DNA of 61,848 nt from Acidimicrobiia bacterium. GTDB lineage: Bacteria; Actinomycetota; Acidimicrobiia; Acidimicrobiales; Bin134. The stretch spans positions 1 through 61,848 of the forward strand of contig VYEX01000013.1 in the NCBI GenBank assembly GCA_009842675.1, read 5' to 3'. Positions 26,933-34,684 of the stretch are shown piece by piece. The number at the start of each line of letters is the position of its first letter. Positions within the stretch are counted from its first letter, which is position 1. The notes below the pieces were generated by a model. It worked only from the letters and a program-made list of their open reading frames with translations. It was not told the origin of the DNA and made no database searches. The position numbers were made by a program, and so were the translations under genes.

Positions 26933-28920
26933 CAGCGGTGGGTTTCCACTTCGTTGGCCAGTCGGGCCGCGAAGTCTTCCAGCTTCACACCCCGCTCGTC
27001 GCCGTCGCTGCCCCGGGCATTGACCCCCACCGTGCCGTGGGCCACGTCGTCGTCGCCCACCACCAGCACATAGGGCATTTTCTGGAGTTTGGCTGCCCGG
27101 ATGCGCCGGCCCAGAGGCTCCTGTGCTTCCACCACTTCGACCCGGAAGCCGTGTTGGCTGAGCCGGGCCTCCACCTCGGCGGCATAGTCGGCATGGGTAG
27201 CGGCCACCGGCAAGATGGCGGCTTGGACCGGGGCCAGCCAGGCCGGAAACGCACCGCTGCAATGTTCTATGAGCACCCCGAAGAAGCGCTCGATCGCTCC
27301 CATAAGGGCGCGGTGGATCATCACCGGGCGGTGGCGGTTGCCATCGGAGCCCACATATTCGAGGCCGAACCGCTCGGGAAGCTGGAAGTCCACCTGGAGG
27401 GTGGACAGCTGCCAGCTCCGCCCGATGGCGTCGCGCACATCGATGTCGATCTTTGGCCCGTAGAAGGCGCCCCCGCCCTCGTCCAGCTCATACTCCAGCC
27501 CGGAGGCTTCCAGCGCTTCCCGCAGGGCCTCGGTGGCCAGATCCCATTCGGCGTCTTCGCCGATCGACTTCTCCTGCGGCCGGGTGGCCAGTCGAGCCTC
27601 GAATTCGTCGAATCCAAATGCCCGCAGCACCGACAGCACGAACGCCACCAACGAGGCGATCTCGGCGGGGGCCTGCTCGCGGGTAGCGAAGATGTGGCTG
27701 TCGTCCTGGGTGAATCCCCGGATGCGCATCAAGCCGTGAACCGCCCCCGACAGCTCGTAGCGGTACACCGTGCCCAGCTCGAACAGTCGAATGGGCAGGT
27801 CGCGATATGAGCGCTGGCTGCTCTTGTAGATCAGCACGTGGAAGGGACAGTTCATCGGCTTGAGGTGGTAGGAGGTGCCGTCCAACTCCATGGCCGGGTA
27901 CATGGACTCCCGGTAGAAGTCCAGATGGCCGCTGGTCTCCCACAGCTCAGAGCGGGCTATATGGGGGGTGACTACCGACTGATAGCCCCCTTCGTCGTGG
28001 CGGCCCCGGCTGTAGTCCTCGATGATGCGGCGCACCGCCGCCCCTTTGGGGTGCCACACCGCCAGCCCTGGTCCTAGCTCGGTGGGCCAAGACAACAGGT
28101 CGAGCTCTCGGGCCAAGCGGCGGTGGTCCCGCTTCTCTGCCTCGGCCAGGCGGTGCAGGTGGGCAGCCAGATCCTTGCGCGAAGCCCACGCCGTGCCGTA
28201 GATGCGCTGCAACGACGGGCGGCCGGCATCACGGCGCCAATAGGCCCCGGCCACGCTCATGAGCTTGAAATGGCCCAGGCGGCCGGTTGAGGGAACGTGG
28301 GGGCCGCGGCACAAGTCGATGAAGGAATCCGAGTTGCGGTAGTAGCTGATCTGGCCGTCGCCGGCCACTTCGTCGGCCAGCTCGTCCGCCGGCTGGCTGG
28401 CCTCGTCGGCGCCGGGGGCCATGGCCACCGTTTCGATGATCTCCCGCTTGTAGGGGTGGTCGGCAAAGAGCACTAGCCCCTCGGCGGCCGGCACTTCGTG
28501 GCGCTCGAATGGCTGGTCGGCTTCGATTATCTCCCGCATCCGGGCTTCGATGGCCTCGAGGTCGTCATCGCTGATGGTGGCGCCGTCGGGCAGGTCGAAG
28601 TCGTAGTAGAAGCCGTCTTCGATGGGTGGACCAACGGCGTAGGTAGAGCCGGGGTAAAGCTCCAGCACCGCCTGGGCCAGCACATGGGCGGTGGAGTGGC
28701 GCAGCGTCTCCAGGCCGGCGTCGCTGTCGGCGGTGATGATCGAAACCTGCTGGCCGTCGGCCAAAGGCACGTTCAAGTCCACCTCGACGTCGTCGACGGT
28801 GGCGATGAGCGCTGCCTTGGCCAACCCGGGGCCGATGTCAGCAGCCAAGTCGCTCGCGGTGGCACCTGCGGGAATGGTGCGCGTGCTGCCGTCCGGCAGA
28901 AGGACGCTGATGTCAGCCAT
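26932..28920 (-). CDS. thrS: Threonyl-tRNA synthetase
   Basis: A 662-residue class II synthetase with TGS (1-60), editing (about 70-240, HSTAHVLAQAV), catalytic and anticodon-binding domains in the normal order. The zinc cysteine is in MKPMNCPFHV. The ATG at 28920 gives the expected MADISVLLPDGS start; TAGGGT nine bases upstream on the minus strand may be its -10. Together with the HIT gene it is reversed relative to the pgsA-pimA operon, and the pair is bounded by inverted repeats. Confidence 0.96.
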   Translation of the reverse strand: MADISVLLPDGSTRTIPAGATASDLAADIGPGLAKAALIATVDDVEVDLNVPLADGQQVSIITADSDAGLETLRHSTAHVLAQAVLELYPGSTYAVGPPIEDGFYYDFDLPDGATISDDDLEAIEARMREIIEADQPFERHEVPAAEGLVLFADHPYKREIIETVAMAPGADEASQPADELADEVAGDGQISYYRNSDSFIDLCRGPHVPSTGRLGHFKLMSVAGAYWRRDAGRPSLQRIYGTAWASRKDLAAHLHRLAEAEKRDHRRLARELDLLSWPTELGPGLAVWHPKGAAVRRIIEDYSRGRHDEGGYQSVVTPHIARSELWETSGHLDFYRESMYPAMELDGTSYHLKPMNCPFHVLIYKSSQRSYRDLPIRLFELGTVYRYELSGAVHGLMRIRGFTQDDSHIFATREQAPAEIASLVAFVLSVLRAFGFDEFEARLATRPQEKSIGEDAEWDLATEALREALEASGLEYELDEGGGAFYGPKIDIDVRDAIGRSWQLSTLQVDFQLPERFGLEYVGSDGNRHRPVMIHRALMGAIERFFGVLIEHCSGAFPAWLAPVQAAILPVAATHADYAAEVEARLSQHGFRVEVVEAQEPLGRRIRAAKLQKMPYVLVVGDDDVAHGTVGVNARGSDGDERGVKLEDFAARLANEVETHR

Positions 28921-28929
28921 ACCGGGACA

Positions 28930-28935
28930 ACCCTA
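28930..28935 (-). promoter_or_regulatory. Putative -10 element of thrS
   Basis: On the minus strand TAGGGT is followed by nine bases and the thrS ATG. No T-box-type leader can be fitted in this distance. Confidence 0.3.
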
Positions 28936-28982
28936 GATGTTCATGCAATTTCGTTGCCATTCAGTTTCAGTGTATTTCCGTA

Positions 28983-28988
28983 TATGCT
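28983..28988 (+). promoter_or_regulatory. Candidate -10 for the plus-strand RNA locus
   Basis: TATGCT lies in an AT-rich patch (28968-28990) in otherwise GC-rich sequence, six bases before the hairpin that starts at 28994; TTCAGT at 28960-28965 is a weak -35 at 17 bases. If used, the transcript would begin with the hairpin and run through both tRNA-like elements. Confidence 0.3.
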
Positions 28989-28993
28989 GAACT

Positions 28994-29032
28994 GGGCCGC
29001 ACCGGACCCGCTATGCAGGCCCGGTGCGGCCC
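28994..29032 (+). ncRNA. Perfect 12-base-pair hairpin ahead of the tRNA-like elements
   Basis: GGGCCGCACCGG (28994-29005) pairs exactly with CCGGTGCGGCCC (29021-29032), with a 15-base loop; a further T-A pair closes the base. No T-run follows on either strand, so it is not a typical terminator. It may be the 5' structured end of an RNA or a processing site. Confidence 0.45.
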
Positions 29033-29035
29033 AAA

Positions 29036-29054
29036 GAGGAAGCAGCGCTTCCTC
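29036..29054 (+). ncRNA. Second hairpin, GAGGAAGC stem
   Basis: GAGGAAGC and GCTTCCTC form eight perfect pairs around a three-base loop AGC. It lies between the first hairpin and the first tRNA-like element, six bases before the latter. Confidence 0.4.
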
Positions 29055-29060
29055 CAGGAT

Positions 29061-29130
29061 GGGGCTACCCGTGGTCGGGCCGGCCCGGACTTGACACCCC
29101 GCCGGGAGGGTTCGATCCCCTCTAGCTCCA
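29061..29130 (+). ncRNA. tRNA-like element 1 with alanine-type acceptor stem
   Basis: A 70-base element. The acceptor stem GGGGCTA pairs with TAGCTCC with one G-U wobble at position 3-70, followed by A73: the same seven pairs as E. coli tRNA-Ala. The T arm is perfect: GAGGG, loop TTCGATC, CCCTC. The D region is a short hairpin (CCCG, loop TGGT, CGGG), and the middle is CCGG-N18-CCGG instead of a 5-bp stem with 7-base loop. CCA is not encoded. It is therefore a tRNA mimic or degenerate tRNA, not an ordinary decoding tRNA. Confidence 0.55.
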
Positions 29131-29141
29131 TCCATCAGGAT

Positions 29142-29211
29142 GGGGCTACCCGTGGTCGGGCCGGCCGCGACTTGACACCGTACCGGGAGGGTTCGATCCC
29201 CTCTAGCTCCA
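29142..29211 (+). ncRNA. tRNA-like element 2 with alanine-type acceptor stem
   Basis: A second 70-base copy 81 bases after the first. Acceptor stem, G3-U70 wobble, D-like hairpin and T arm are identical. The differences lie in the middle loop (GCGAC for CGGAC, CGTA for CCCG), which keep the outer CCGG-CCGG pairing and the central ACTTGACACC. The substitutions sit in the 18-base loop, so the stem layout is preserved between copies. Confidence 0.55.
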
Positions 29212-29233
29212 CCTGTCATCCTATGTTGCCCCG

Positions 29234-29258
29234 ATGCCCTGCACCACCTAATTTGCCA
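29234..29258 (-). repeat. Right copy of 25-base perfect inverted repeat
   Basis: Exact reverse complement of 26389-26413. It lies 22 bases after the second tRNA-like element and ends three bases before the GTG of the next gene. Confidence 0.9.
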
Positions 29259-29261
29259 ACC

Positions 29262-29756
29262 GTGTCCGACGCGGAGATCACCGATGAGCTTCCCCAAGAG
29301 CTGAATGTCAGCGAGTACGTCGGCCCCTACCTGTTTCCCAACAACAGCCGGCGTCGGATTCCGGCCATCATCTATCTGTCGGCTGCATTGGTCTGCACGG
29401 TGGTGTGGGCGGTGGCCGCCGACAGCCCGCTGGTCAATGGGGGATTCCTGGGCGCCGCCATCGCCCTGGCAGTTTTCGCCCTGTACGGCTTCGTCTGCGG
29501 CAAAGAGCTGAAGATCGACGAGTCGGATGCGCTGGTCATCGCCATCGGCGCAGTGGGCTTTCCCGTGGGCCATGCATCGGCCCAAATGGGGTGGCGGGGC
29601 TGGCTGAGCCGCCCCACTTGGCGCATCCTGCTCTACTCCAACGAGCCCCAGCCTGACCAGCGGGGATTGGTCTTTGTGGACGGCATCACCGGCGAGGTGA
29701 TCGACCAGCTTGTGCAGCCCAATCCCGAAGACTGGGCTGACCTGGGAAACGACTGA
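29262..29756 (+). CDS. Hypothetical membrane protein upstream of pgsA
   Basis: A 164-residue protein with a polar N-terminus (about 1-35), two membrane segments (about 38-58 and 62-85) and a cytoplasmic C-terminal half rich in WRGW and LLYSNEPQPDQRGLVFVDG. No known domain recognised. I chose the GTG at 29262, which starts just outside the inverted repeat; an ATG at 29223 is in frame but would put the repeat inside the coding region. No good ribosome site supports either. It leads the pgsA-patA-pimA operon. Confidence 0.6.
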   Translation: MSDAEITDELPQELNVSEYVGPYLFPNNSRRRIPAIIYLSAALVCTVVWAVAADSPLVNGGFLGAAIALAVFALYGFVCGKELKIDESDALVIAIGAVGFPVGHASAQMGWRGWLSRPTWRILLYSNEPQPDQRGLVFVDGITGEVIDQLVQPNPEDWADLGND

Positions 29757-29760
29757 GCAG

Positions 29761-29766
29761 TAGAGT
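29761..29766 (+). promoter_or_regulatory. Putative -10 element of pgsA
   Basis: TAGAGT ends nine bases before the ATG at 29776, suggesting an internal, leaderless promoter for the phospholipid genes. Confidence 0.35.
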
Positions 29767-29775
29767 TAAATCCAC

Positions 29776-30369
29776 ATGTTCGACGGCAATTGGCGCTCGG
29801 CGGTCAATCGTGGGCTGGATCCCATCGGCGCCGTCCTTTGCCGGATGGGCCTGAGCGCCAATGCGGTTACCGCCTTCGGCATCGTCATGGCCGCCACAGC
29901 CGCGGTGGTCATCGGCCGTGGTGAACTCATCCTCGGCCTGGTCTTTTTGATCCTCACCGGTCTGGCCGACGCCCTCGACGGGCCCATCGCCAAGGCATCG
30001 AGCACCAGCTCAGTTCGAGGTGCCTTCTTCGACTCGGTCAGTGATCGGGCCTGCGACGCACTTCTGATCGCGGGCTTTGCCTGGTATTTGGGGTCCACTG
30101 AGCCCGGACGCATCTTCATGCTGCCGCTGGCCCTCATGGCGGTGACCTCGCTGGTCTCTTATCAGCGGGCCAAGGCCGAGTCGCTGGGACTCGACGCCAA
30201 GGGCGGGCTCATGGAACGGGCTGAACGATTCTTCGTACTCGGCGCCGGATTGGCCTTCAGCTTCGTGATGATTCCCATACTGTGGGCCATGCTGGTGCTC
30301 ACCGCGGCCACTGCCGTCTATCGGTTTGCCAAGGTCTGGCGCCAGACCAACTCCCTTTCCTCAATATGA
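29776..30369 (+). CDS. pgsA: CDP-alcohol phosphatidyltransferase (phosphatidylinositol phosphate synthase type)
   Basis: A 197-residue integral membrane enzyme. The family motif is present as DALDGPIAK, then eight residues, G-AFF-D-SVS-D (about 72-97), with all four aspartates; the usual arginine after alanine is lysine here. Position directly before patA and pimA is that of mycobacterial pgsA1, which joins CDP-diacylglycerol to inositol phosphate. About six membrane segments. Stop and next start overlap as ATGA. Confidence 0.85.
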   Translation: MFDGNWRSAVNRGLDPIGAVLCRMGLSANAVTAFGIVMAATAAVVIGRGELILGLVFLILTGLADALDGPIAKASSTSSVRGAFFDSVSDRACDALLIAGFAWYLGSTEPGRIFMLPLALMAVTSLVSYQRAKAESLGLDAKGGLMERAERFFVLGAGLAFSFVMIPILWAMLVLTAATAVYRFAKVWRQTNSLSSI

Positions 30370-31406
30370 CCGACCCTGCCGAGAGCCCTGCTCCGCTAGC
30401 GCCTTTGGCCCGAACCCGCCGTCTCTCGGCCGACGTGGTTCTCTACCGCAGCGGCGCTGCTCTAGCCCGCCGCCTGCCCCAGCCGGTGGGCGCCGCCCTC
30501 ACCCGGGCCATCAGCCGCACGGCATATCGTCTTCTGCCCGAGCGTCGCTTCATCACCGAACGCCGCCTTCAGCGGGTGTGCGGCCCCCAATTGCAGGGCG
30601 AGGCGCTGGCCGAGGCCGTGCGGGCGTCGTTCGAGTCGTACGCCCGCTACTGGTACGACGGCGCCCGGATCGGCGACTTGGACGACGTCGAGGTTGAAGC
30701 CGGTTTCAGCCACCAGGGGTTTCACCACATTCAAGAGGCGATTGACACCGGCACAGCGCCGATACTGGCCCTTCCCCACCTCGGAGGTTGGGAATGGGCG
30801 GGAACGTGGATGGCCCGCATCCCCGGCTACCCGGTGATCTCGGTGGTCGAGCCGCTCAAGCCCGCTCGGCTGTTCGACTGGATGGTGGAAGAGCGCCGCC
30901 GCATGGGCATCGACATCGTGGCGCTTGGCCCCGACGCAGTCTCCGTGCTCATCAAGTCGCTGCGGACCGGGCAGGTTGTGTGCCTGCTCGCCGATCGCCA
31001 GGTCGGGCGGGGAGGCGTGGAGGTGGAATTCTTCGGAGAGCGCACCCTGTTGCCCGGTGGACCAGCCACTCTCGCCCTGCGAACCGGCGCGGCGATCCTG
31101 CCGACCGCGGTATACCAGGACGGGTCCAACCACCGGGGGGTGGTTCTGCCCCCGATTCCCACTGAGCGTCAGGGAAGGCTGCGGGCCGACGTGACCCGGG
31201 TCACCCAGGAGCTGGCCCGCTCGCTGGAGCAGCTGATAAGCGCCGCTCCGGAGCAGTGGCATCTCATGCAGCCCAACTGGCCCAGCGATGAGGCAGCACT
31301 CCAGAGATTCCGCCAGCAGCGGAGGGGCCTTGATCAATCTGGGGACGACGACCCCCAGCGACGGGCCAAGTCGGAGCGCTCAGGCGAACAGAGAGTGCCC
31401 GGATGA
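30366..31406 (+). CDS. patA: Phosphatidylinositol mannoside acyltransferase (PatA-like)
   Basis: A 346-residue LpxL/HtrB-fold acyltransferase. The catalytic H-x4-E motif is in LPHLGGWEWAG (about 137-147). In the mycobacterial PIM pathway PatA adds palmitate to the mannose of PIM1. The ATG at 30366 overlaps the pgsA stop, and its stop overlaps pimA. The C-terminal tail (about 315-346) is polar and poorly structured. Confidence 0.88.
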   Translation: MTDPAESPAPLAPLARTRRLSADVVLYRSGAALARRLPQPVGAALTRAISRTAYRLLPERRFITERRLQRVCGPQLQGEALAEAVRASFESYARYWYDGARIGDLDDVEVEAGFSHQGFHHIQEAIDTGTAPILALPHLGGWEWAGTWMARIPGYPVISVVEPLKPARLFDWMVEERRRMGIDIVALGPDAVSVLIKSLRTGQVVCLLADRQVGRGGVEVEFFGERTLLPGGPATLALRTGAAILPTAVYQDGSNHRGVVLPPIPTERQGRLRADVTRVTQELARSLEQLISAAPEQWHLMQPNWPSDEAALQRFRQQRRGLDQSGDDDPQRRAKSERSGEQRVPG

Positions 31407-32533
31407 GGGTTGGGCTGGTTTGTCCTTACTCCCTGACCATCCCCGGAGGTGTTCAGGGACAGGTGATGGGGCTGGCCCGCTCGCTGCGCCGCATGGGGGT
31501 GGAAGCCCGAGTGCTGGCCCCGTGCGACGGGCCTCCACCCGACGAGTCGGTCACCCCCTTGGGCAATAGCCTGCCCACTGCGGCCAACGGCTCGATCGCC
31601 CCTTTGGCCCCCGATCCTCCGGCCCAGCTCCGCACGATCCGGGTGCTTAGAGACGAGAGATTCGATGTTGTGCATATCCACGAACCCCTCGCCCCTGGTC
31701 CCACCAACACCGCGGCGGTTATGAAATCCGCGCCGCTGCTGGGCACCTTCCACCGGGCCGGTCACAGCACCGCCTACCAGTTTCTACGGCCGATCGTGCA
31801 GGCTGTGGCCAATCGCCTGGACTATCGCTGCGCGGTGTCCGAAGATGCCCGCCGTCTGGCCCAGGGGCAGCTCGGGGGCCACTACGAGGTGGTGTTCAAC
31901 GGGGTGGAATTGGATGCCCCCTCGGGCGATCCCATCGCCTCGCCCTATCCCACCATCTTCTTCGTGGGCCGCCACGAGCCCCGCAAGGGACTCGACATCC
32001 TCATCGACGCGCTCCAGTACCTGCCTGACGAGGTGCGCCTGTGGGTGGGAGGCGACGGCCCAGAAACCGAGGGGTTGAGAGCCCGCACCGTCAATGACTC
32101 CAGAGTGGAGTGGTTGGGCCGGATCTCCGACGCCGAGAAGCAGGCCCGCCTGCGGGGTGCCGATGTCTTCTGCGCCCCGTCACTGTTCGGGGAGTCGTTC
32201 GGAGTAGTGCTGTTGGAGGCAATGGCGGCCATAACGCCGATTGTGGCCTCCGATCTGGACGCCTATGCCATTGTGGCCCGACCGGGACGCGATGCGCTGC
32301 TGTCGGCGCCAGGCGATCCCGCCGCCTTGGCCGCGGCCCTGAAGCGGGTGCTGTTCGACCAAGACACCGCAGACTCGCTGGTGCAGTCGGGTCTGGGCCG
32401 AGCCCAGCAGTTCTCCATGGACACCCTGGCCAAGCGCTACGTCGAGATCTACGCCGATCTGGCGGCCCGCCGCCGGGTACGCGGTCCCCAGCGCCCATGG
32501 CGAGACCCCCGCCAACACGAGGAGGAAGTGTGA
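31403..32533 (+). CDS. pimA: Phosphatidylinositol alpha-mannosyltransferase (PimA-like), GT4
   Basis: A 376-residue GT-B glycosyltransferase. The N-terminal loop SLTIPGGVQGQV (about 10-21) binds lipid acceptor in PimA; FVGRHEPRKGLDIL starts the C-terminal domain; the GT4 E-x7-E motif appears as ESFGVVLLE near 270. It adds the first mannose from GDP-mannose to phosphatidylinositol at the inner membrane face. Coupled to patA by ATGA overlap and to the following gene. Confidence 0.9.
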   Translation: MRVGLVCPYSLTIPGGVQGQVMGLARSLRRMGVEARVLAPCDGPPPDESVTPLGNSLPTAANGSIAPLAPDPPAQLRTIRVLRDERFDVVHIHEPLAPGPTNTAAVMKSAPLLGTFHRAGHSTAYQFLRPIVQAVANRLDYRCAVSEDARRLAQGQLGGHYEVVFNGVELDAPSGDPIASPYPTIFFVGRHEPRKGLDILIDALQYLPDEVRLWVGGDGPETEGLRARTVNDSRVEWLGRISDAEKQARLRGADVFCAPSLFGESFGVVLLEAMAAITPIVASDLDAYAIVARPGRDALLSAPGDPAALAAALKRVLFDQDTADSLVQSGLGRAQQFSMDTLAKRYVEIYADLAARRRVRGPQRPWRDPRQHEEEV

Positions 32534-33285
32534 ATACCAGCCAGCGCCGATCCGCCGTTGTCCTTGGCGCCCTGGGTGTGATTGTGGGCGCGGTGGTCTT
32601 GGCCGTGCTCTTTTTGGTCGGGCTCCCGTGGCTCGTGGCCGTGGTGGCCGGCGTGGTTGTCGGTGTGGTCGCCGCTGTCGGACTGCACTTGATCGCGTGG
32701 CGCCTGCTGCTGCGCTTGGCCGGTGGCACCAGACCCAGCGGCGAGGCGGAGGCCGTGCTTGAAAACGTGCTGGAGGGCTTGTGTGTGAGCCACGGCATTC
32801 CCACTCCCGAACTGCGGGTCATTCACTCCGGCTCCATCAACTCTCTGGCCGCGGCCCGCACCCCCGCCCATGCGGCCATCATCGTCACATCCGGCGCAGT
32901 GGAGCAGCTTGAGCGCATCGAGCTGGAGGGGCTGGTAGCCCATCACCTGTGCCGAATCCGCCGGGGCGATGCCGCCTTTGAGACGCTGGCCGGGGTGCTC
33001 TTGGCCTGGCCGCTCACAACGGTCGGCTGGCTGCGTCGCCGATTGATGGATCGGGTGCTGCCCGCGGGAAGGGGCCTGGCGGCCGACTTCGAGGCGGTGT
33101 CGCTCACTCGCTACCCACCCGGCCTGCTGTCTGCGCTGATGACACTTTCTGGCCAAAGCGCTCAGGTACCATCGCCAACAGTGGCAGCGCTTCATATGTG
33201 GATCGATGAGCCTGATTGGGGCATCGCCGACGCCATCCGCCATCCCCGGCTGGAAACCCGCATCGCCGCGCTGACTGAGCTTTGA
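32530..33285 (+). CDS. M48 (HtpX-like) peptidase homologue with lost zinc motif
   Basis: A 251-residue protein with two N-terminal membrane segments (about 10-32, 36-58) and a cytosolic domain resembling M48 peptidases. At the place of HELAH stands H138-H-L-C-R142 in LVAHHLCRIRRGD: the catalytic glutamate is histidine and the second zinc histidine is arginine. The protein should be inactive as a peptidase. The reading frame is intact, so it may have a structural role. The GTG at 32530 overlaps the pimA stop and has GGAGGAAG upstream. Confidence 0.72.
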   Translation: MNTSQRRSAVVLGALGVIVGAVVLAVLFLVGLPWLVAVVAGVVVGVVAAVGLHLIAWRLLLRLAGGTRPSGEAEAVLENVLEGLCVSHGIPTPELRVIHSGSINSLAAARTPAHAAIIVTSGAVEQLERIELEGLVAHHLCRIRRGDAAFETLAGVLLAWPLTTVGWLRRRLMDRVLPAGRGLAADFEAVSLTRYPPGLLSALMTLSGQSAQVPSPTVAALHMWIDEPDWGIADAIRHPRLETRIAALTEL

Positions 33286-34622
33286 TTTCAAGCAGGCCCC
33301 CCAATCAGGGGGCCCGTTGGCGCAGGAGGATGGCGTCTGCCCTATTGGCCCTTGCCCTGGTGGGCGCGGCCTGCGGCGGCTCGGAAGGGGAGTCCAACGG
33401 CGACCAGCCGGTGGGGACCGATGAGCCTGCCCCCGTGGTTACAAGCGGCCCGGGCGAAAACGGCAGTGCCGTTTCCCCTGACAACACCACAGCTCCGACC
33501 AACGGCGTCTCCGGCATCACCGAGGGCGATGGCCCCGGCGACGGTGCTGGCGAAGCCCCCGGCGACGGCACTGCTCCCGATCCCGATTCAACCGAAACCG
33601 GCGACGGCACTGCTCCCGACCCGCCCACCCCCATCCCAACGCCAACGCCGGGACCCACTGAGCCCTTGACCGGCGAGCCGCTGGTGGATCCGTCCATCAT
33701 GAACCGCCCGGCTCTGGCCGTGAAGATCGGCACCAGCAGCGTGGGCCGCCCCCAGACCGGCATCAACCAGGCCGATGTGCTCATCGAGGTAAGGGTCGAG
33801 ACCATCACCCGCCTCTTCGCCATCTTCCACAGCGAGGACGCCGTCTCCTTGGGCCCGGTTCGATCGGCCCGCAGCTCCGATCCCGACATCCTGGCCAATT
33901 TCGGCCAGCCGGTATACGGCCATTCGGGGGGAAACCCCGGTGTGCTGCGGGAAATATCCCAAGGAGAGTCGGCGGGCATGCTCTATGAGCTGCTGTGGGA
34001 TGGCCTGCCCAACGACTACTGGCGGATTGCCGACCGAGTTCCCCCGTGGAACTTGTACACCACCACGGCCAACATCTGGCGGGCGGCTCCCAGCAGCTTG
34101 CCGGCCCCCCCACCGCTTTTCGAATACCTGAGGGAAGGCGAGGCGCTGCCATCGGATGCAGAGCCAGTGCCCGGTGTGGAAGTCCGCTATCTCGGTGGCA
34201 CCGTGGCCCAATTCGTGTGGGATGCAGAGGCTGGCGGGTGGGCCCGCTGGCAAGACGGAACCCCCCATGTGGACATGGCCCGCCACTCCGACGGTACCCC
34301 CAATCCCAATGTCGAGCCTGAGCAGGTCACTACAGCCAATGTGGTGGTGCTGCAAACCCGGTACACCGGCAGCGCGGCTTGCTCGTACTGCCCCGAGGCC
34401 ATCACCGTCGATCCCGAGGGCGGGACTGCCCTGGTGTTCACCGCTGGCCACATGATCCGAGGCCGGTGGTCCCGCCCGTCAGCCAGCGAGCCCTGGAAGG
34501 TGACCGACAACAGCGGCAACCCGGTGCGGCTCTCTCCCGGCCAGACCTTTATCGTCCTGCCGGGGGGCGATGTGTTGGTGATGGTGCAGGACTTCGCCGA
34601 ACACCTGCTCAGGAATCGCTGA
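33282..34622 (+). CDS. DUF3048 (YerB-like) lipoprotein
   Basis: A 446-residue exported protein: N-terminal RRR stretch, hydrophobic core and lipobox GAAC (C33 with the TTG start at 33282), then a Pro/Gly/Asp-rich linker (about 35-125), then the DUF3048 domain (NRPALAVKI, IRVETITR-like strand, GPVRSARSSD, GHSGGNPGV). Function of the family is unknown; it is commonly surface-attached. ATG at 33330 is an alternative but has AGGAGG with no spacing. It overlaps the preceding stop. Confidence 0.82.
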   Translation: MISSRPPNQGARWRRRMASALLALALVGAACGGSEGESNGDQPVGTDEPAPVVTSGPGENGSAVSPDNTTAPTNGVSGITEGDGPGDGAGEAPGDGTAPDPDSTETGDGTAPDPPTPIPTPTPGPTEPLTGEPLVDPSIMNRPALAVKIGTSSVGRPQTGINQADVLIEVRVETITRLFAIFHSEDAVSLGPVRSARSSDPDILANFGQPVYGHSGGNPGVLREISQGESAGMLYELLWDGLPNDYWRIADRVPPWNLYTTTANIWRAAPSSLPAPPPLFEYLREGEALPSDAEPVPGVEVRYLGGTVAQFVWDAEAGGWARWQDGTPHVDMARHSDGTPNPNVEPEQVTTANVVVLQTRYTGSAACSYCPEAITVDPEGGTALVFTAGHMIRGRWSRPSASEPWKVTDNSGNPVRLSPGQTFIVLPGGDVLVMVQDFAEHLLRNR

Positions 34623-34672
34623 TCCGAATTATCGGCGGTAAACCGACATCGTGTTTGTGGTGCTGATAGCCA

Positions 34673-34678
34673 TAGACT
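34673..34678 (+). promoter_or_regulatory. Putative -10 element of pdxS
   Basis: TAGACT ends six bases before the pdxS ATG at 34685, consistent with a leaderless mRNA. The 62-base gap shows no clear terminator for the preceding gene. Confidence 0.4.
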
Positions 34679-34684
34679 GCAACC

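Larger units (their letters stand above)
29061..29211 (+). repeat. Direct tandem repeat of about 81 bases
   Basis: The two tRNA-like elements plus the preceding AGGAT form a direct repeat with an 81-base period and an 11-base spacer between elements. Almost all differences lie in the middle loop. Confidence 0.85.

Noticed and set aside
29061..29211. tmRNA or two-piece tmRNA
   Set aside because: The acceptor stem is similar but there is no room for a tag reading frame or pseudoknots, and both ends of the acceptor stem are within 70 bases.
29061..29211. tRNA-Pyl or tRNA-Sec
   Set aside because: No CUA or UCA anticodon in a proper loop, and lengths and arms do not fit either.
28921..29233. T-box or other thrS leader riboswitch
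   Set aside because: On the minus strand I find no T-box consensus, specifier loop or antiterminator, and a likely thrS -10 lies nine bases from its start.
29013..29756. Long open frame running through the tRNA-like repeats into the hypothetical membrane protein
   Set aside because: Its first 80 residues come from RNA-like repeats and give a low-complexity, duplicated peptide; only the part from 29262 looks like a protein.
33540..33665. Repeated GACGGCACTGCTCCCGA units as a regulatory repeat
   Set aside because: They lie in the coding region of the DUF3048 lipoprotein and encode its Gly/Asp/Pro linker.
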